A stretch of 6,719 bases of DNA from DATGIQ01 sp035295665 (GCA_035295665.1 DATGIQ010000439.1:1-6719), one strand, 5' to 3'; positions 1 to 6,172 are shown, counted from the stretch's first letter. Numbers and translations: made by a program. The notes: generated by a model not told the origin, from the letters alone.

Positions 1-985
1 GGGGGGTCAGATGGCGATACCGCAGCCAGGCCACCGCGGCATCTTGGCTGGCGGCATGCTGGAATTGCTTGGGCGCCTGGGGATCGTCGGCTTTCCAGGC
101 CCCTGCGCTGCCGTCCGCAGCCCAGCGGGGCGGTGCTTTGCCGATGAGGTCTTTGGGCTGGTGTTCATTGTCAAACACCAGGCGGCGCACCGCCATGATT
201 TCCAGGGGCGATTTGCGGAGCATGTGGAATTTGCCCTCGCGAAACAGCTTTTGCGCCTCCGCATCGTCGATGTGCATATAGTGCCGTTCCCAGCGATCGA
301 GCTCGGGAGCTTGGCTATCGTCGTATTTCAAGCTGTCGAGGACATACAGTTTGCCCCGGTGGATGGCGATGGTTTCCCCGGGCAGCCCGATCAGCCGCTT
401 GATGTAGTTCATGGGAACATGTCCCTTTTGCGGCTCATTGGGGTATTTGAACACGACGACATCGTGGCGTCTGGGCATGTCGAGGCCCAGCGCGCCCAGA
501 TCATAGAGGAACTTGGCAACCAGCACCCGGTCGCCGGTGTGCCAGGATGGATCGATCCCTTCGTGCGCAAAATCGATGGCATAGCGGCAATTCGGACAGG
601 TGCAGGCGACGACGGGGGTCGGCGGGCCCTGCTGCGGATCGACTTCGCAACTGCAATTGACAGGGAACTCGTAGCCGCATTTCGGGCACGAGACCAGCTT
701 TTGGTAGCCATAGAGCGTCTCGGCCATCGACCCGGTGGGAATGACGAACGCTTCGGCAACGAACGATTTGAGCAGCAGGACGAGCACGACGACGAACACG
801 ACCGTTTCGACAATCTCCCGCCAGCCATCTTTGGTTTCGGTCGGCGCGGGCTCACTCTTGGCTTGGCGGACCGGCTTGGTGACGGCCGCGGCGGGGCCGG
901 GGATGCCGTCCTTGCCGACCAGTGAGAGCGATGCTCGTTCCGAAGCGACCTCGTGGGAAGGGATCCTGGCGTTCTGTTCTGCCAT
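1..985 (-). CDS. lepB: Signal peptidase I, N-terminal part (runs off left edge)
   Basis: Membrane-anchored Ser/Lys protease that removes signal peptides from exported proteins. The reading frame is open from ATG at 985 to the window edge (328 codons, no stop), so the C-terminus is missing. Seen: a polar N-tail (1-55), one membrane segment (about 58-72), the catalytic serine motif IPTGSMAETL (Ser86), GDRVLVAKF (151-159), and the lysine motif YIKRLIGLPGE (Lys196). The last family motif (box E, GDNRDNSxDSR type) is not present and would lie beyond the edge, after a long insert (about 215-328) that includes MAVRRLVFDNEHQP. Odd: residues 100-133 hold seven cysteines (100, 103, 111, 113, 128, 130, 133) in CPKC and CPNC knuckles, like a zinc ribbon, between the serine motif and the rest of the catalytic fold; the E. 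coli enzyme has nothing like it. The start is supported by GAGGT 7 bases upstream. It lies 115 bp downstream of lepA, probably in one operon. Confidence 0.95.
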   Translation of the reverse strand, partial: MAEQNARIPSHEVASERASLSLVGKDGIPGPAAAVTKPVRQAKSEPAPTETKDGWREIVETVVFVVVLVLLLKSFVAEAFVIPTGSMAETLYGYQKLVSCPKCGYEFPVNCSCEVDPQQGPPTPVVACTCPNCRYAIDFAHEGIDPSWHTGDRVLVAKFLYDLGALGLDMPRRHDVVVFKYPNEPQKGHVPMNYIKRLIGLPGETIAIHRGKLYVLDSLKYDDSQAPELDRWERHYMHIDDAEAQKLFREGKFHMLRKSPLEIMAVRRLVFDNEHQPKDLIGKAPPRWAADGSAGAWKADDPQAPKQFQHAASQDAAVAWLRYRHLTP

Positions 986-1065
986 TTCGTTTACCTCAGT
1001 GCACGGCCTCTGTCTACTGTTCGTTCGGGAGGAGCGTTCCTTGCATTTCCAAACCAAAGCCCCGA

Positions 1066-1086
1066 CGGCAAAGGGGGGATTTGCCG
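1066..1086 (-). terminator. Hairpin between lepA and lepB, possible weak terminator or processing site
   Basis: A perfect 7-bp stem, CGGCAAA at 1066-1072 paired with TTTGCCG at 1080-1086, with a 7-base loop of mostly G (C on the minus strand). It starts 14 nt after the lepA stop. No clear run of T follows on the minus strand, so a classical Rho-independent terminator is doubtful. It may instead attenuate or process the lepA-lepB transcript. Confidence 0.3.
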
Positions 1087-1100
1087 ACCCATGCTCCGAA

Positions 1101-2900
1101 TTACTGGTCTGTTTCCAGCACTGCCAGGAACGCCTCTTGCGGGATCTCGACCTGGCCTACCTGTTTCATCCGTTTTTTGCCGGCTGCCTGCTTGGCCCAA
1201 AGCTTGCGTTTGCGCGTGATGTCGCCGCCATAACACTTGGCGGTCACATTCTTCTTGATCGGCTTGATTGTCTCCCGGGCGATGACCCGGCTGCCGATGG
1301 CTGCCTGAATCGCGATTTCGAACAGGTGGCGGTCGATTTCACCGCGCAGCTTTTGCACGAGCTTGCGTCCGCGCCGCTCGGCCAGGACACGGTGTACAAT
1401 CGTGGACAGGGCATCCACCCGTTTGCCCGCGACCAGAATATCGAGCCGCACCAGGTCGGCTGATCGATAGCCCAGCAATTCGTAATCCATTGTGCCGTAG
1501 CCGTGGGTTACCGACTTCAGCTTATCGTAAAGGTCGTAGATGACTTCTGCCAAGGGTAACTCATAAACCAGGATGGCCCGGGTCGCGCTGAGGTATTCGG
1601 TACGGACATACACCGCCCGCCGTTCCGAGCAGAGCTGCATCAGGTCGCCGATGTTCTCGGACGGCAACAAAAAGCTGATTCGGGCGATGGGCTCGCGGAA
1701 TTCTTCGATCTGTCCCGCATCGGGCACCTTCTGCGGATTGTCGATGGTGATGATCTCGCCCTTGCGGGTCAGTACTTCATACGTAACATTGGGAGCCGTC
1801 TGCACGAGCTCGAGGTTGCTCGCGCGCTCCAGCCGTTGCTGGATAATCTCCCGGTGCAGCATTCCCAGGAAGCCGCAGCGGAACCCGAACCCCAGTCCTT
1901 CGCTGGTTTCGGGTTGGTAGACAAAGCTGGCGTCGTTGAGGCGGAGCTTGGCCAGGGCTTCGCGCAGCTCCTCAAAATCCTGGTTATTGACGGGATACAG
2001 GCCGCTGAACACCATCGGCTTGGGTTCTTTATAACCGGGCAGGGGAGTCGGTGCGGGCCCCAGGGCGTCGGTCACCGTGTCGCCGATGTGTACGTCGGTC
2101 AGGTTCTTGATTTGAGCCATCAGGTAGCCGACCTGTCCCGTCGAGAGCTCCGTACAGGGCGTCGGCGCCGGCCGGAATTGCCCCAGGTCGGTCACGAGGT
2201 GCTCGGTGCCGCCGCGCATGAGCCGGATCCGTTGCCCGGTACGCAGCGTTCCCTCCTTGACGCGGATGTAAACCACTACACCCTTGTAGGTGTCGAAATG
2301 GCTGTTGTACACCAGGGCCCGCAGCGGCGCAGCCGGATCTCCCGGCGGCGGCGGGATCCGTGTAACCATCGCTTCGAGGAGCGCATCGACGCCGGCTCCA
2401 GTTTTGCCGCTGACTTGCAGCACCTCGGCAGGTTTGATGCCGAGGGCCTGTTCCATCTCGGCGATGACTTCGTCCGGACGAGCGATGGGCAGGTCGATCT
2501 TGTTGAGCACGGGCACGATCGTCAGATCGTGCTCCATAGCCAGGAAGGCGTTGGCAACCGTTTGTGCCTGGACCCCTTGCGTGGCATCGACCAGGAGGAT
2601 GGCGCCCTCGCAGGCCGCGAGACTGCGTGAGACTTCGTAGTTGAAATCGACATGGCCGGGGGTATCGATCAGGTTCAGCTCGTACCGCTGGCCGGCGTGT
2701 TCATGGTAGATCGTGACCGGGTGCATCTGGATGGTGATGCCGCGTTCCCGTTCGAGGTCCATATCATCGAGCACCTGGGCACGGAATTCGCGGGCGGTGA
2801 TGGCGCCGGTCTTGAGCAGGAATTGATCGGCCAAGGTGCTCTTGCCGTGGTCGATGTGCGCGATGATGGAGAAGTTCCGGATAAGACGGGTTGGCATCAT
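1101..2900 (-). CDS. lepA: Elongation factor 4 (ribosome back-translocating GTPase LepA)
   Basis: Translational GTPase of the EF-G/EF-Tu superfamily that acts on the ribosome and can back-translocate tRNAs. Complete, 599 residues from ATG 2900, the same length as E. coli LepA. Motifs seen (numbered from that start): G1 AHIDHGKST 14-22; G2 RGITI 53-57; G3 DTPGH 79-83 with catalytic His83; G4 NKID 133-136; G5 SGK 164-166 (E. coli has SAK). LepA signatures follow: GFGFRCGFLGMLH (337-349), FREPIA (401-406), and the C-terminal domain KNVTAKCYGGDITRKRK (550-566) to KKRMKQVG and IPQEAFLAVL. The frame stays open upstream to a GTG at 2954, but homology begins at MMPTRLIRNFSIIAH, the GTG has no Shine-Dalgarno and would lie at or before the likely transcript start. 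AGGAG at 2915-2919 is 14 nt upstream of ATG 2900, a rather long spacing. The next ATG (2897) is possible. lepB follows. Confidence 0.98.
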   Translation of the reverse strand: MMPTRLIRNFSIIAHIDHGKSTLADQFLLKTGAITAREFRAQVLDDMDLERERGITIQMHPVTIYHEHAGQRYELNLIDTPGHVDFNYEVSRSLAACEGAILLVDATQGVQAQTVANAFLAMEHDLTIVPVLNKIDLPIARPDEVIAEMEQALGIKPAEVLQVSGKTGAGVDALLEAMVTRIPPPPGDPAAPLRALVYNSHFDTYKGVVVYIRVKEGTLRTGQRIRLMRGGTEHLVTDLGQFRPAPTPCTELSTGQVGYLMAQIKNLTDVHIGDTVTDALGPAPTPLPGYKEPKPMVFSGLYPVNNQDFEELREALAKLRLNDASFVYQPETSEGLGFGFRCGFLGMLHREIIQQRLERASNLELVQTAPNVTYEVLTRKGEIITIDNPQKVPDAGQIEEFREPIARISFLLPSENIGDLMQLCSERRAVYVRTEYLSATRAILVYELPLAEVIYDLYDKLKSVTHGYGTMDYELLGYRSADLVRLDILVAGKRVDALSTIVHRVLAERRGRKLVQKLRGEIDRHLFEIAIQAAIGSRVIARETIKPIKKNVTAKCYGGDITRKRKLWAKQAAGKKRMKQVGQVEIPQEAFLAVLETDQ

Positions 2901-2957
2901 GGCGCGGTTCGGTTCTCCTGGTTGACCCGGCAGCCGTTCGGCCAGGTAGGTCACGGA

Positions 2958-2986
2958 AGTTTAGCAGGTTTTGCGGTTCCTGGACA
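2958..2986 (-). promoter_or_regulatory. Candidate lepA promoter
   Basis: On the minus strand an extended -10 (TG, one base, TAAACT; hexamer at 2958-2963) lies 17 bp from a poor -35 (TGTCCA at 2981-2986, 3 of 6 consensus bases). It would start transcription near 2950, about 50 nt before ATG 2900. This is weak evidence, from position and the -10 only. The rest of the lepA upstream gap (2987-3069) holds a small hairpin, CGAAG/CTTCG, and nothing else I recognise. Confidence 0.25.
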
Positions 2987-3069
2987 GAGCAGGGGACGCT
3001 GTTGGAAGTGCGAAGCTTTGCCTTCGGTGACCTTACCCTGCCGGCCGATGGGGTTGGGCCCGGAACCCG

Positions 3070-3215
3070 TGCCAGAGGTTGCCGCTACGGATGGACAGCG
3101 CCGTTCTGGGCGAACCGGGAACGTCGATGGTCGTAGACGTGTCCTGGGCACGCCCTGGTCCGACTCTGCCGGAAAACGGTCGGAGCACGATCTATCCGTA
3201 CCGGGATGGTCTCCT
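3070..3215 (-). pseudogene. Degenerate 5' remnant of a third HAF-repeat gene
   Basis: The minus strand aligns codon for codon, with no net gap, to the first 36 codons of the intact gene at 3308-4243. The aligned start at 3213-3215 is AGG instead of ATG, and codon 8 is TAG. The best-kept stretch reads TSTTIDVPGSPRTA (codons 26-39), against TFTTLEVPGSPSTS in the intact copy. A weaker match (I-R-SGN against INNSGQ) continues to about 3070, then similarity stops, so more than 80% of the gene is gone. Non-coding DNA upstream (3216-3260) still matches the leader of the intact gene, including GCTTGTC and the CCAATT block, but similarity ends near 3260, where the putative promoter of the intact copies would begin. 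The signal peptide is destroyed, so no product is expected. The left limit is approximate. Confidence 0.75.
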
Positions 3216-3307
3216 CGCCCACATCCCCGACGGCCAATTGGGACGATCTTGGGGACAAGCACGCGGCGGGGTCGGGCGACCTGCGTCGAGCGTGCATGCC
3301 CTCCCGC

Positions 3308-4243
3308 TCAGGAGTCGTGCCGCCGCCATGCCTGGCCGAGCAGGCAGGCTGCGCCGATGGCCAAGAGAAGCAGATTGCACGGTGTCGGAGTGGGCGTGGC
3401 CAGGAAGCCCTCCATGGGCCCGGGACTTACAGCCACGTAAGTTCCTACTACCTGGCTCGAATCGTTGAGCCCCGCAGGGTCGGTGAAGAACGTACCCGGT
3501 ACGTCCAGGGTCGTGTACATGCCTTCCCGATACAGGAAGCCATGCGTCCCGGTCATGGTACTATAGACTCCCACGATCTCACCGAGGTTATTTATGCCGG
3601 TGGCTTCTGTCAGCGAAGCGCCAGGAAAATCGAGCGTCGTATAACTGTCTCCCGTGCGCAGAAAGCCGTGCGTTTTCGCAGCGGCGCCCTGGTAACTTCC
3701 CACGATCTGACTGATGTTATTTATCGCAAAGGAAACGGTGTCGATCGAGAGCGGTACATCGAAGGCAACGTAATTGCCGTTGCTGAGGAGGAAGCCATGG
3801 CGGGGGAGGCCCGCGTTAATCTGATAGAAACCGGTAATCTGTCCCGTAGAACTAATCCCCAAGACACGAGTATTTACAGCCCCGGGTACATCGAGCGTGG
3901 TGTAGTCGCTGCCATTACGGAGGAAGCCCCGGTTTCTGGAGGAAGAGTCAAGGTAGAATCCCACTATCTGCCCCGCATCACTCACGCCATAGGCAGCGGT
4001 ACCGGTCGAACCGGGGACATCGAAGCTCGTATAGGTGCCGCCACTCAGGAGGAAGGCATGAAATCTGGTAGTCAAGGGCTCCTCATAGGCCCCGACAACC
4101 TGGCCGGAATTATTAATGCCATTGGCCGAAGTACTGGGCGAACCGGGCACTTCGAGCGTCGTGAAGGTGTAGTCGGCATGCGCGCGTCCGACCGTGCCGG
4201 CCAACAGGCCCAGCGCCACGAATCGGCTCAGGAATGGTTTCAT
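3308..4243 (-). CDS. Exported HAF-family repeat protein, copy A, with PEP-CTERM-like tail
   Basis: 311 residues, molecular function unknown. An N-terminal signal peptide (1-23: MKP, hydrophobic core, AHA before DY) is followed by six repeats of about 43 residues starting near 28, 73, 116, 160, 203 and 245. The repeat pattern is LDVPG..T.A.GINN.GQIVG.Y....HGFL..G.YTT, as in the HAF family of probable extracellular repeat proteins (TIGR02913); a beta-rich or propeller-like fold is my inference. Repeat 4 (DVPLS, NISQIVG) and repeat 6 (NDSSQVVG) have lost consensus glycines. The C-terminus is PTPTP (284-288), a hydrophobic stretch (290-302) and WRRHDS, resembling a PEP-CTERM sorting signal with PTP for PEP and only two Arg. 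The frame is open upstream to 4318, but ATG 4243 is chosen because it opens the signal peptide, matches copy B, and has AGGGGGG 7 bases before it. It lies 158 bp downstream of copy B and has its own candidate promoter. Confidence 0.9.
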   Translation of the reverse strand: MKPFLSRFVALGLLAGTVGRAHADYTFTTLEVPGSPSTSANGINNSGQVVGAYEEPLTTRFHAFLLSGGTYTSFDVPGSTGTAAYGVSDAGQIVGFYLDSSSRNRGFLRNGSDYTTLDVPGAVNTRVLGISSTGQITGFYQINAGLPRHGFLLSNGNYVAFDVPLSIDTVSFAINNISQIVGSYQGAAAKTHGFLRTGDSYTTLDFPGASLTEATGINNLGEIVGVYSTMTGTHGFLYREGMYTTLDVPGTFFTDPAGLNDSSQVVGTYVAVSPGPMEGFLATPTPTPCNLLLLAIGAACLLGQAWRRHDS

Positions 4244-4289
4244 CGACGAGTCCCCCCTTGCCAATTCGGATGATCTGGCGACAAGCCCG

Positions 4290-4318
4290 AGTTTGACTTG
4301 CCCTGGTCCGGAAATCAA
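4290..4318 (-). promoter_or_regulatory. Candidate promoter of HAF copy A
   Basis: TTGATT (minus strand, 4313-4318), a 17-bp spacer, then CAAACT (4290-4295). The same arrangement with the same spacing precedes copy B, and the surrounding block is conserved between the two leaders (CAACGAAAAA, then TGGCGACAAGC on the plus strand). Transcription would begin about 40 nt before ATG 4243. The -10 matches the sigma-70 consensus poorly, so the call rests mostly on conservation. Confidence 0.4.
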
Positions 4319-4335
4319 CGAAAAAGCAGGAACTC

Positions 4336-4354
4336 AACCGGCTGACCGGCCGGC
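4336..4354 (-). repeat. GC hairpin repeat, copy 1 (after HAF copy B, before copy A)
   Basis: The 19-base block AACCGGCTGACCGGCCGGC is identical to 5540-5558. It forms a 5-bp stem, CCGGC 4338-4342 with GCCGG 4349-4353, around a 6-base loop. It sits about 50 nt beyond the stop of copy B and 95 nt before ATG of copy A. On the minus strand a T-rich stretch follows some 10-15 nt later, so it could end copy B transcription, but the gap is long. It could equally be an upstream element of each HAF gene. Confidence 0.55.
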
Positions 4355-4401
4355 CCTGCGGGTGCCCCCGCTGGGCCCTTTGACGCCATCCGCTGCGTGG
4401 T

Positions 4402-5334
4402 TTAGCGTCGACGCCGCCAGCATGCCTGGCCGAGCAGGCAGGCTGCTCCGACAGCCAAGAGAAGCAGACTCGACGGTGTCGGAGTCGGGGTGGCAAGGAA
4501 GCCCTGGATGGGGCCGGAATCTGTAGCGGCGTACTCTCCCACAATTTCACCCAAATCGTCGATCCCGAAAGCTTCGCTGAACACCGCGCCAGGCACGTCG
4601 AAGGTGGAGTAGTTCCCGTCGCTATAAAGGAACCCATGCGTCCCGGTTGTCATACTGTACATTCCCACAATCTGGCCGACGTTGTTGATGCCAAAGGCCT
4701 CGGTCAGCACAGCGCCAGGAAAGTCTAGCGTTGTGTAAGCGTCTCCGGTGCGTAGGAAGCCATGGATTCTCAAAGCAGCGTCCTCGTAAGTTCCCACGAT
4801 CTGGCCGACATTGTTTATTCGGGAAGACACGGTGTCGATCGAACCCGGTAAATCGATGCTAACGTAATTCCCGTTACTGAATAGGAACCCATGAGGGGGA
4901 AGGCCTGCACTCATCTGGTAGAATCCTGTAATCTGTCCAGCAGTATTGATCCCCTCGGCACGGGTATTGATCGCTCCAGGCACATCGATCGCGGTGTAGT
5001 CATTGCCCGTACGGAGGAAGCCCCGGTTTCTGAAGGAGGAATCGAGGTAAAATCCTACGATCTGGCCAGCGCTGTTCACACCATACCCAGCCGTACCGGC
5101 CGAACCTGGAACGTCGAAGCTCGAGTAGCTCCCTTCGCTAAAGAGAAAACCGTGAAATGCATCGGTCAGAGGTGTTTCGTGGTAGCCAACAATCTGGCCC
5201 CCCTTGATATCAGTGGCGACGGTGGTGGCCGCACCGGGAACATTTAAGGTCGTAAACCTGTAGTCTGCATGCCCTGGTTCGATAGTCGAGGCGAAGAGGG
5301 CTAGCACGACCAAGCCGCACAGCAGAGGTTTCAT
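4402..5334 (-). CDS. Exported HAF-family repeat protein, copy B, with PEP-CTERM-like tail
   Basis: 310 residues, molecular function unknown. Signal peptide 1-23 (MKPLL, hydrophobic core, GHA before DY), then six HAF-type repeats of about 43 residues starting near 28, 72, 115, 159, 202 and 244. Clear examples are YGVNSAGQIVGFY, INNVGQIVG, FGINNVGQIVG and FGIDDLGEIVG, each followed by HGFL or RGFL and a D(V/L/F)PG link. The C-terminus is ATPTPTPSS (281-289), a hydrophobic run (290-302) and CWRRRR. This is a fuller sorting-signal tail than in copy A; such tails are typically cut and anchored by an exosortase, which is not in this window. Each repeat resembles the same-numbered repeat of copy A more than its neighbours do, so the whole gene was duplicated. 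ATG 5334 has GGGGAGA 8 bases upstream. This copy keeps the repeat consensus better and is probably the more functional one. Stop TAA at 4402-4404. Confidence 0.92.
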   Translation of the reverse strand: MKPLLCGLVVLALFASTIEPGHADYRFTTLNVPGAATTVATDIKGGQIVGYHETPLTDAFHGFLFSEGSYSSFDVPGSAGTAGYGVNSAGQIVGFYLDSSFRNRGFLRTGNDYTAIDVPGAINTRAEGINTAGQITGFYQMSAGLPPHGFLFSNGNYVSIDLPGSIDTVSSRINNVGQIVGTYEDAALRIHGFLRTGDAYTTLDFPGAVLTEAFGINNVGQIVGMYSMTTGTHGFLYSDGNYSTFDVPGAVFSEAFGIDDLGEIVGEYAATDSGPIQGFLATPTPTPSSLLLLAVGAACLLGQACWRRRR

Positions 5335-5381
5335 CGACGAAATCTCCCCAAAGCACTACGGACCATGTGGCGACAAGCTCA

Positions 5382-5410
5382 AGTATGACTGGACGGTCTC
5401 GAGAAAGCAA
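5382..5410 (-). promoter_or_regulatory. Candidate promoter of HAF copy B
   Basis: TTGCTT (minus strand, 5405-5410), a 17-bp spacer and CATACT (5382-5387; 4 of 6 consensus bases). It has the same layout and context as the copy A promoter, and the downstream block CTTGTCGCCA is shared by both. Predicted transcription start is about 40 nt before ATG 5334. Confidence 0.42.
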
Positions 5411-5422
5411 CGAAAAATCCAG

Positions 5423-5531
5423 GATCTTTTTGCATTTGTCTGCGTACGGCGCAAGACCAGTCCCCACCTCGGCTCACCGCAAGTCAAGAAATTGCCCGCT
5501 CTGGGCACAGAATAACGCAGCAGCCAAGATC
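5423..5531. other. Segment of about 109 bp present in copy B leader, absent from copy A leader
   Basis: Aligning the two HAF leaders, copy A passes directly from the CAACGAAAAA block to the GC hairpin, whereas copy B has about 110 extra bases between them. The extra segment is bounded by a short inverted repeat, GATCTT at 5423-5428 and AAGATC at 5526-5531. This could be a small insertion in B or a deletion in A. No gene or known element is recognised inside. Confidence 0.45.
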
Positions 5532-5539
5532 AAAAACCT

Positions 5540-5558
5540 AACCGGCTGACCGGCCGGC
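5540..5558 (-). repeat. GC hairpin repeat, copy 2 (upstream of HAF copy B)
   Basis: Identical over 19 bases to 4336-4354, with looser similarity for about 12 more bases (CTCTGCGAGGTGC against CCCTGCGGGTGC). The 5-bp stem is CCGGC 5542-5546 with GCCGG 5553-5557. On the minus strand the stem is followed after 5 nt by TTTTT (5532-5536), so this copy looks more like an intrinsic terminator than copy 1. No gene is recognised upstream that would need one; it could be left from a former neighbour. Confidence 0.55.
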
Positions 5559-5922
5559 TCTGCGAGGTGCATCGGCTGCCTGCGGAGGGCATCTGGGCCA
5601 GGATCAACGCTTTCATCCCCATCTGCCCCGCCACGGGCTCGCCCCTGCTGTGGTCGACACCGGGATGCATGAATCCACCCAACGTGGTTCTGCGGTCTGG
5701 CTGGGCCGCCGCATGTGGATCCGCTGGACTTGCAATGGTTCGCGAATGTGCCCGCCGCTGCCCAGAGCGCGCGGACTGCCAATTGGCAGGCAGTAGCTGG
5801 AATCTTTCGGCCGTAGACGTTCTCCAGGCACAGCCGCGCTTCGACGTCGCCAAGCTGACAGTCCCGCATGTGGGGGAATACTTCACGGCTGAAGATACGG
5901 GTTGCTCCGCGGCGCGCTTGAT
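5559..5922. other. Stretch with no recognisable gene
   Basis: Open frames of about 120-136 codons overlap here on both strands, but none has family similarity I recognise, a good Shine-Dalgarno or a convincing protein composition; high GC alone explains such frames. The one structural item is a perfect 14-bp palindrome, CTGCCAATTGGCAG, at 5776-5789. It could be a decayed gene or plain spacer between the divergent HAF and plus-strand genes. Confidence 0.5.
5776..5789. promoter_or_regulatory. Perfect 14-bp palindrome, possible operator
   Basis: CTGCCAATTGGCAG reads the same on both strands. It lies between two divergently transcribed genes, about 135 bp before the candidate plus-strand promoter. 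No regulator is known; it could be chance. Confidence 0.25.
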
Positions 5923-5950
5923 TTGATAACCACTGCCCATGTGCTAGAGT
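5923..5950 (+). promoter_or_regulatory. Candidate sigma-70 type promoter for the 6263 gene
   Basis: TTGATA (5923-5928; 5 of 6 consensus bases), a 16-bp spacer and an extended -10, TGC then TAGAGT (5945-5950; 4 of 6). Transcription would start near 5957, giving a leader of about 300 nt. The -10 overlaps the first of two AGAGTTC repeats (5946-5952 and 5956-5962) spaced by 10 bp, one helical turn, as for a dimeric regulator on one DNA face. Confidence 0.4.
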
Positions 5951-5968
5951 TCGAGAGAGTTCAAGGCA

Positions 5969-6172
5969 GCCTCAGCGAACCCTGAGGCGGCTTGGGGATC
6001 TTCCTTGGATCCAGCAAGCGGAGCACTGAACTGAGGCATTTCTCGTGTGACTATCCCCCTCCCCACCATGCGTAAGCCCGTCACCCTTCGAATGCCCACC
6101 ACGAGTCCTGCGCGTTAGAGCTTTTCCCTAACGAGGAGTCGGCGAGGATTTGGCGGCGAGCCATCTCCTCGC
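5969..6172 (+). promoter_or_regulatory. Structured 5' leader with three hairpins
   Basis: Hairpin 1: GCCTCAG 5969-5975 with CTGAGGC 5982-5988 (7 bp, loop 6). Hairpin 2: CGTTAG 6113-6118 with CTAACG 6128-6133 (6 bp, loop 9). Hairpin 3: GCGAGGA 6142-6148 with TCCTCGC 6166-6172, plus an inner stem TGGC 6151-6154 with GCCA 6160-6163. A second 5' arm, CGAGGAG 6132-6138, can pair instead with CTCCTCG 6165-6171, excluding hairpin 3 and disturbing hairpin 2. The same CTCCT can pair with the Shine-Dalgarno AGGAG at 6252-6256. It matches no riboswitch class I know. Some pairing is expected by chance at this GC content. Confidence 0.4.

Noticed and set aside
11..925. Plus-strand open frame of 304 codons
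   Set aside because: It is antisense to lepB, whose protein shows the catalytic motifs in the minus-strand frame. The plus frame has no recognisable domain.
1836..2630. Plus-strand open frame of 264 codons
   Set aside because: Lies wholly opposite lepA, which is conserved from end to end. The long frame is a by-product of high GC.
2901..2954. GTG start at 2954 giving a longer LepA (617 residues)
   Set aside because: No Shine-Dalgarno, residues outside the family's conserved start, and overlap with the candidate transcript start. ATG 2900 gives the usual 599 residues.
3270..3290. Small hairpin GGTC/GACC just after the HAF copy A stop, as a terminator
   Set aside because: The stem is only 4-5 bp and no T-run follows on the minus strand.
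3206..4273. Plus-strand open frame of 355 codons, longer than the HAF gene it opposes
   Set aside because: The minus-strand frame has a signal peptide, six regular repeats, a sorting tail and a paralogue; the apparent repeats in the plus frame are only the mirror of those.
4244..4318. Upstream ATG at 4318 for HAF copy A
   Set aside because: It would put 25 residues before the signal peptide and covers the promoter and leader block shared with copy B. ATG 4243 has the ribosome-binding site.
5474..5940. Overlapping open frames of 119-136 codons on both strands
   Set aside because: No recognised family, no good ribosome-binding site, Cys/Arg/Pro-rich composition typical of non-coding GC-rich frames, and one of them runs through the hairpin repeat.
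6068..6118. 16-codon open frame in the leader, its TAG inside hairpin 2 (possible leader peptide)
   Set aside because: The bases before its ATG are C-rich with no Shine-Dalgarno, and there is no run of a single amino-acid codon as in attenuator peptides.
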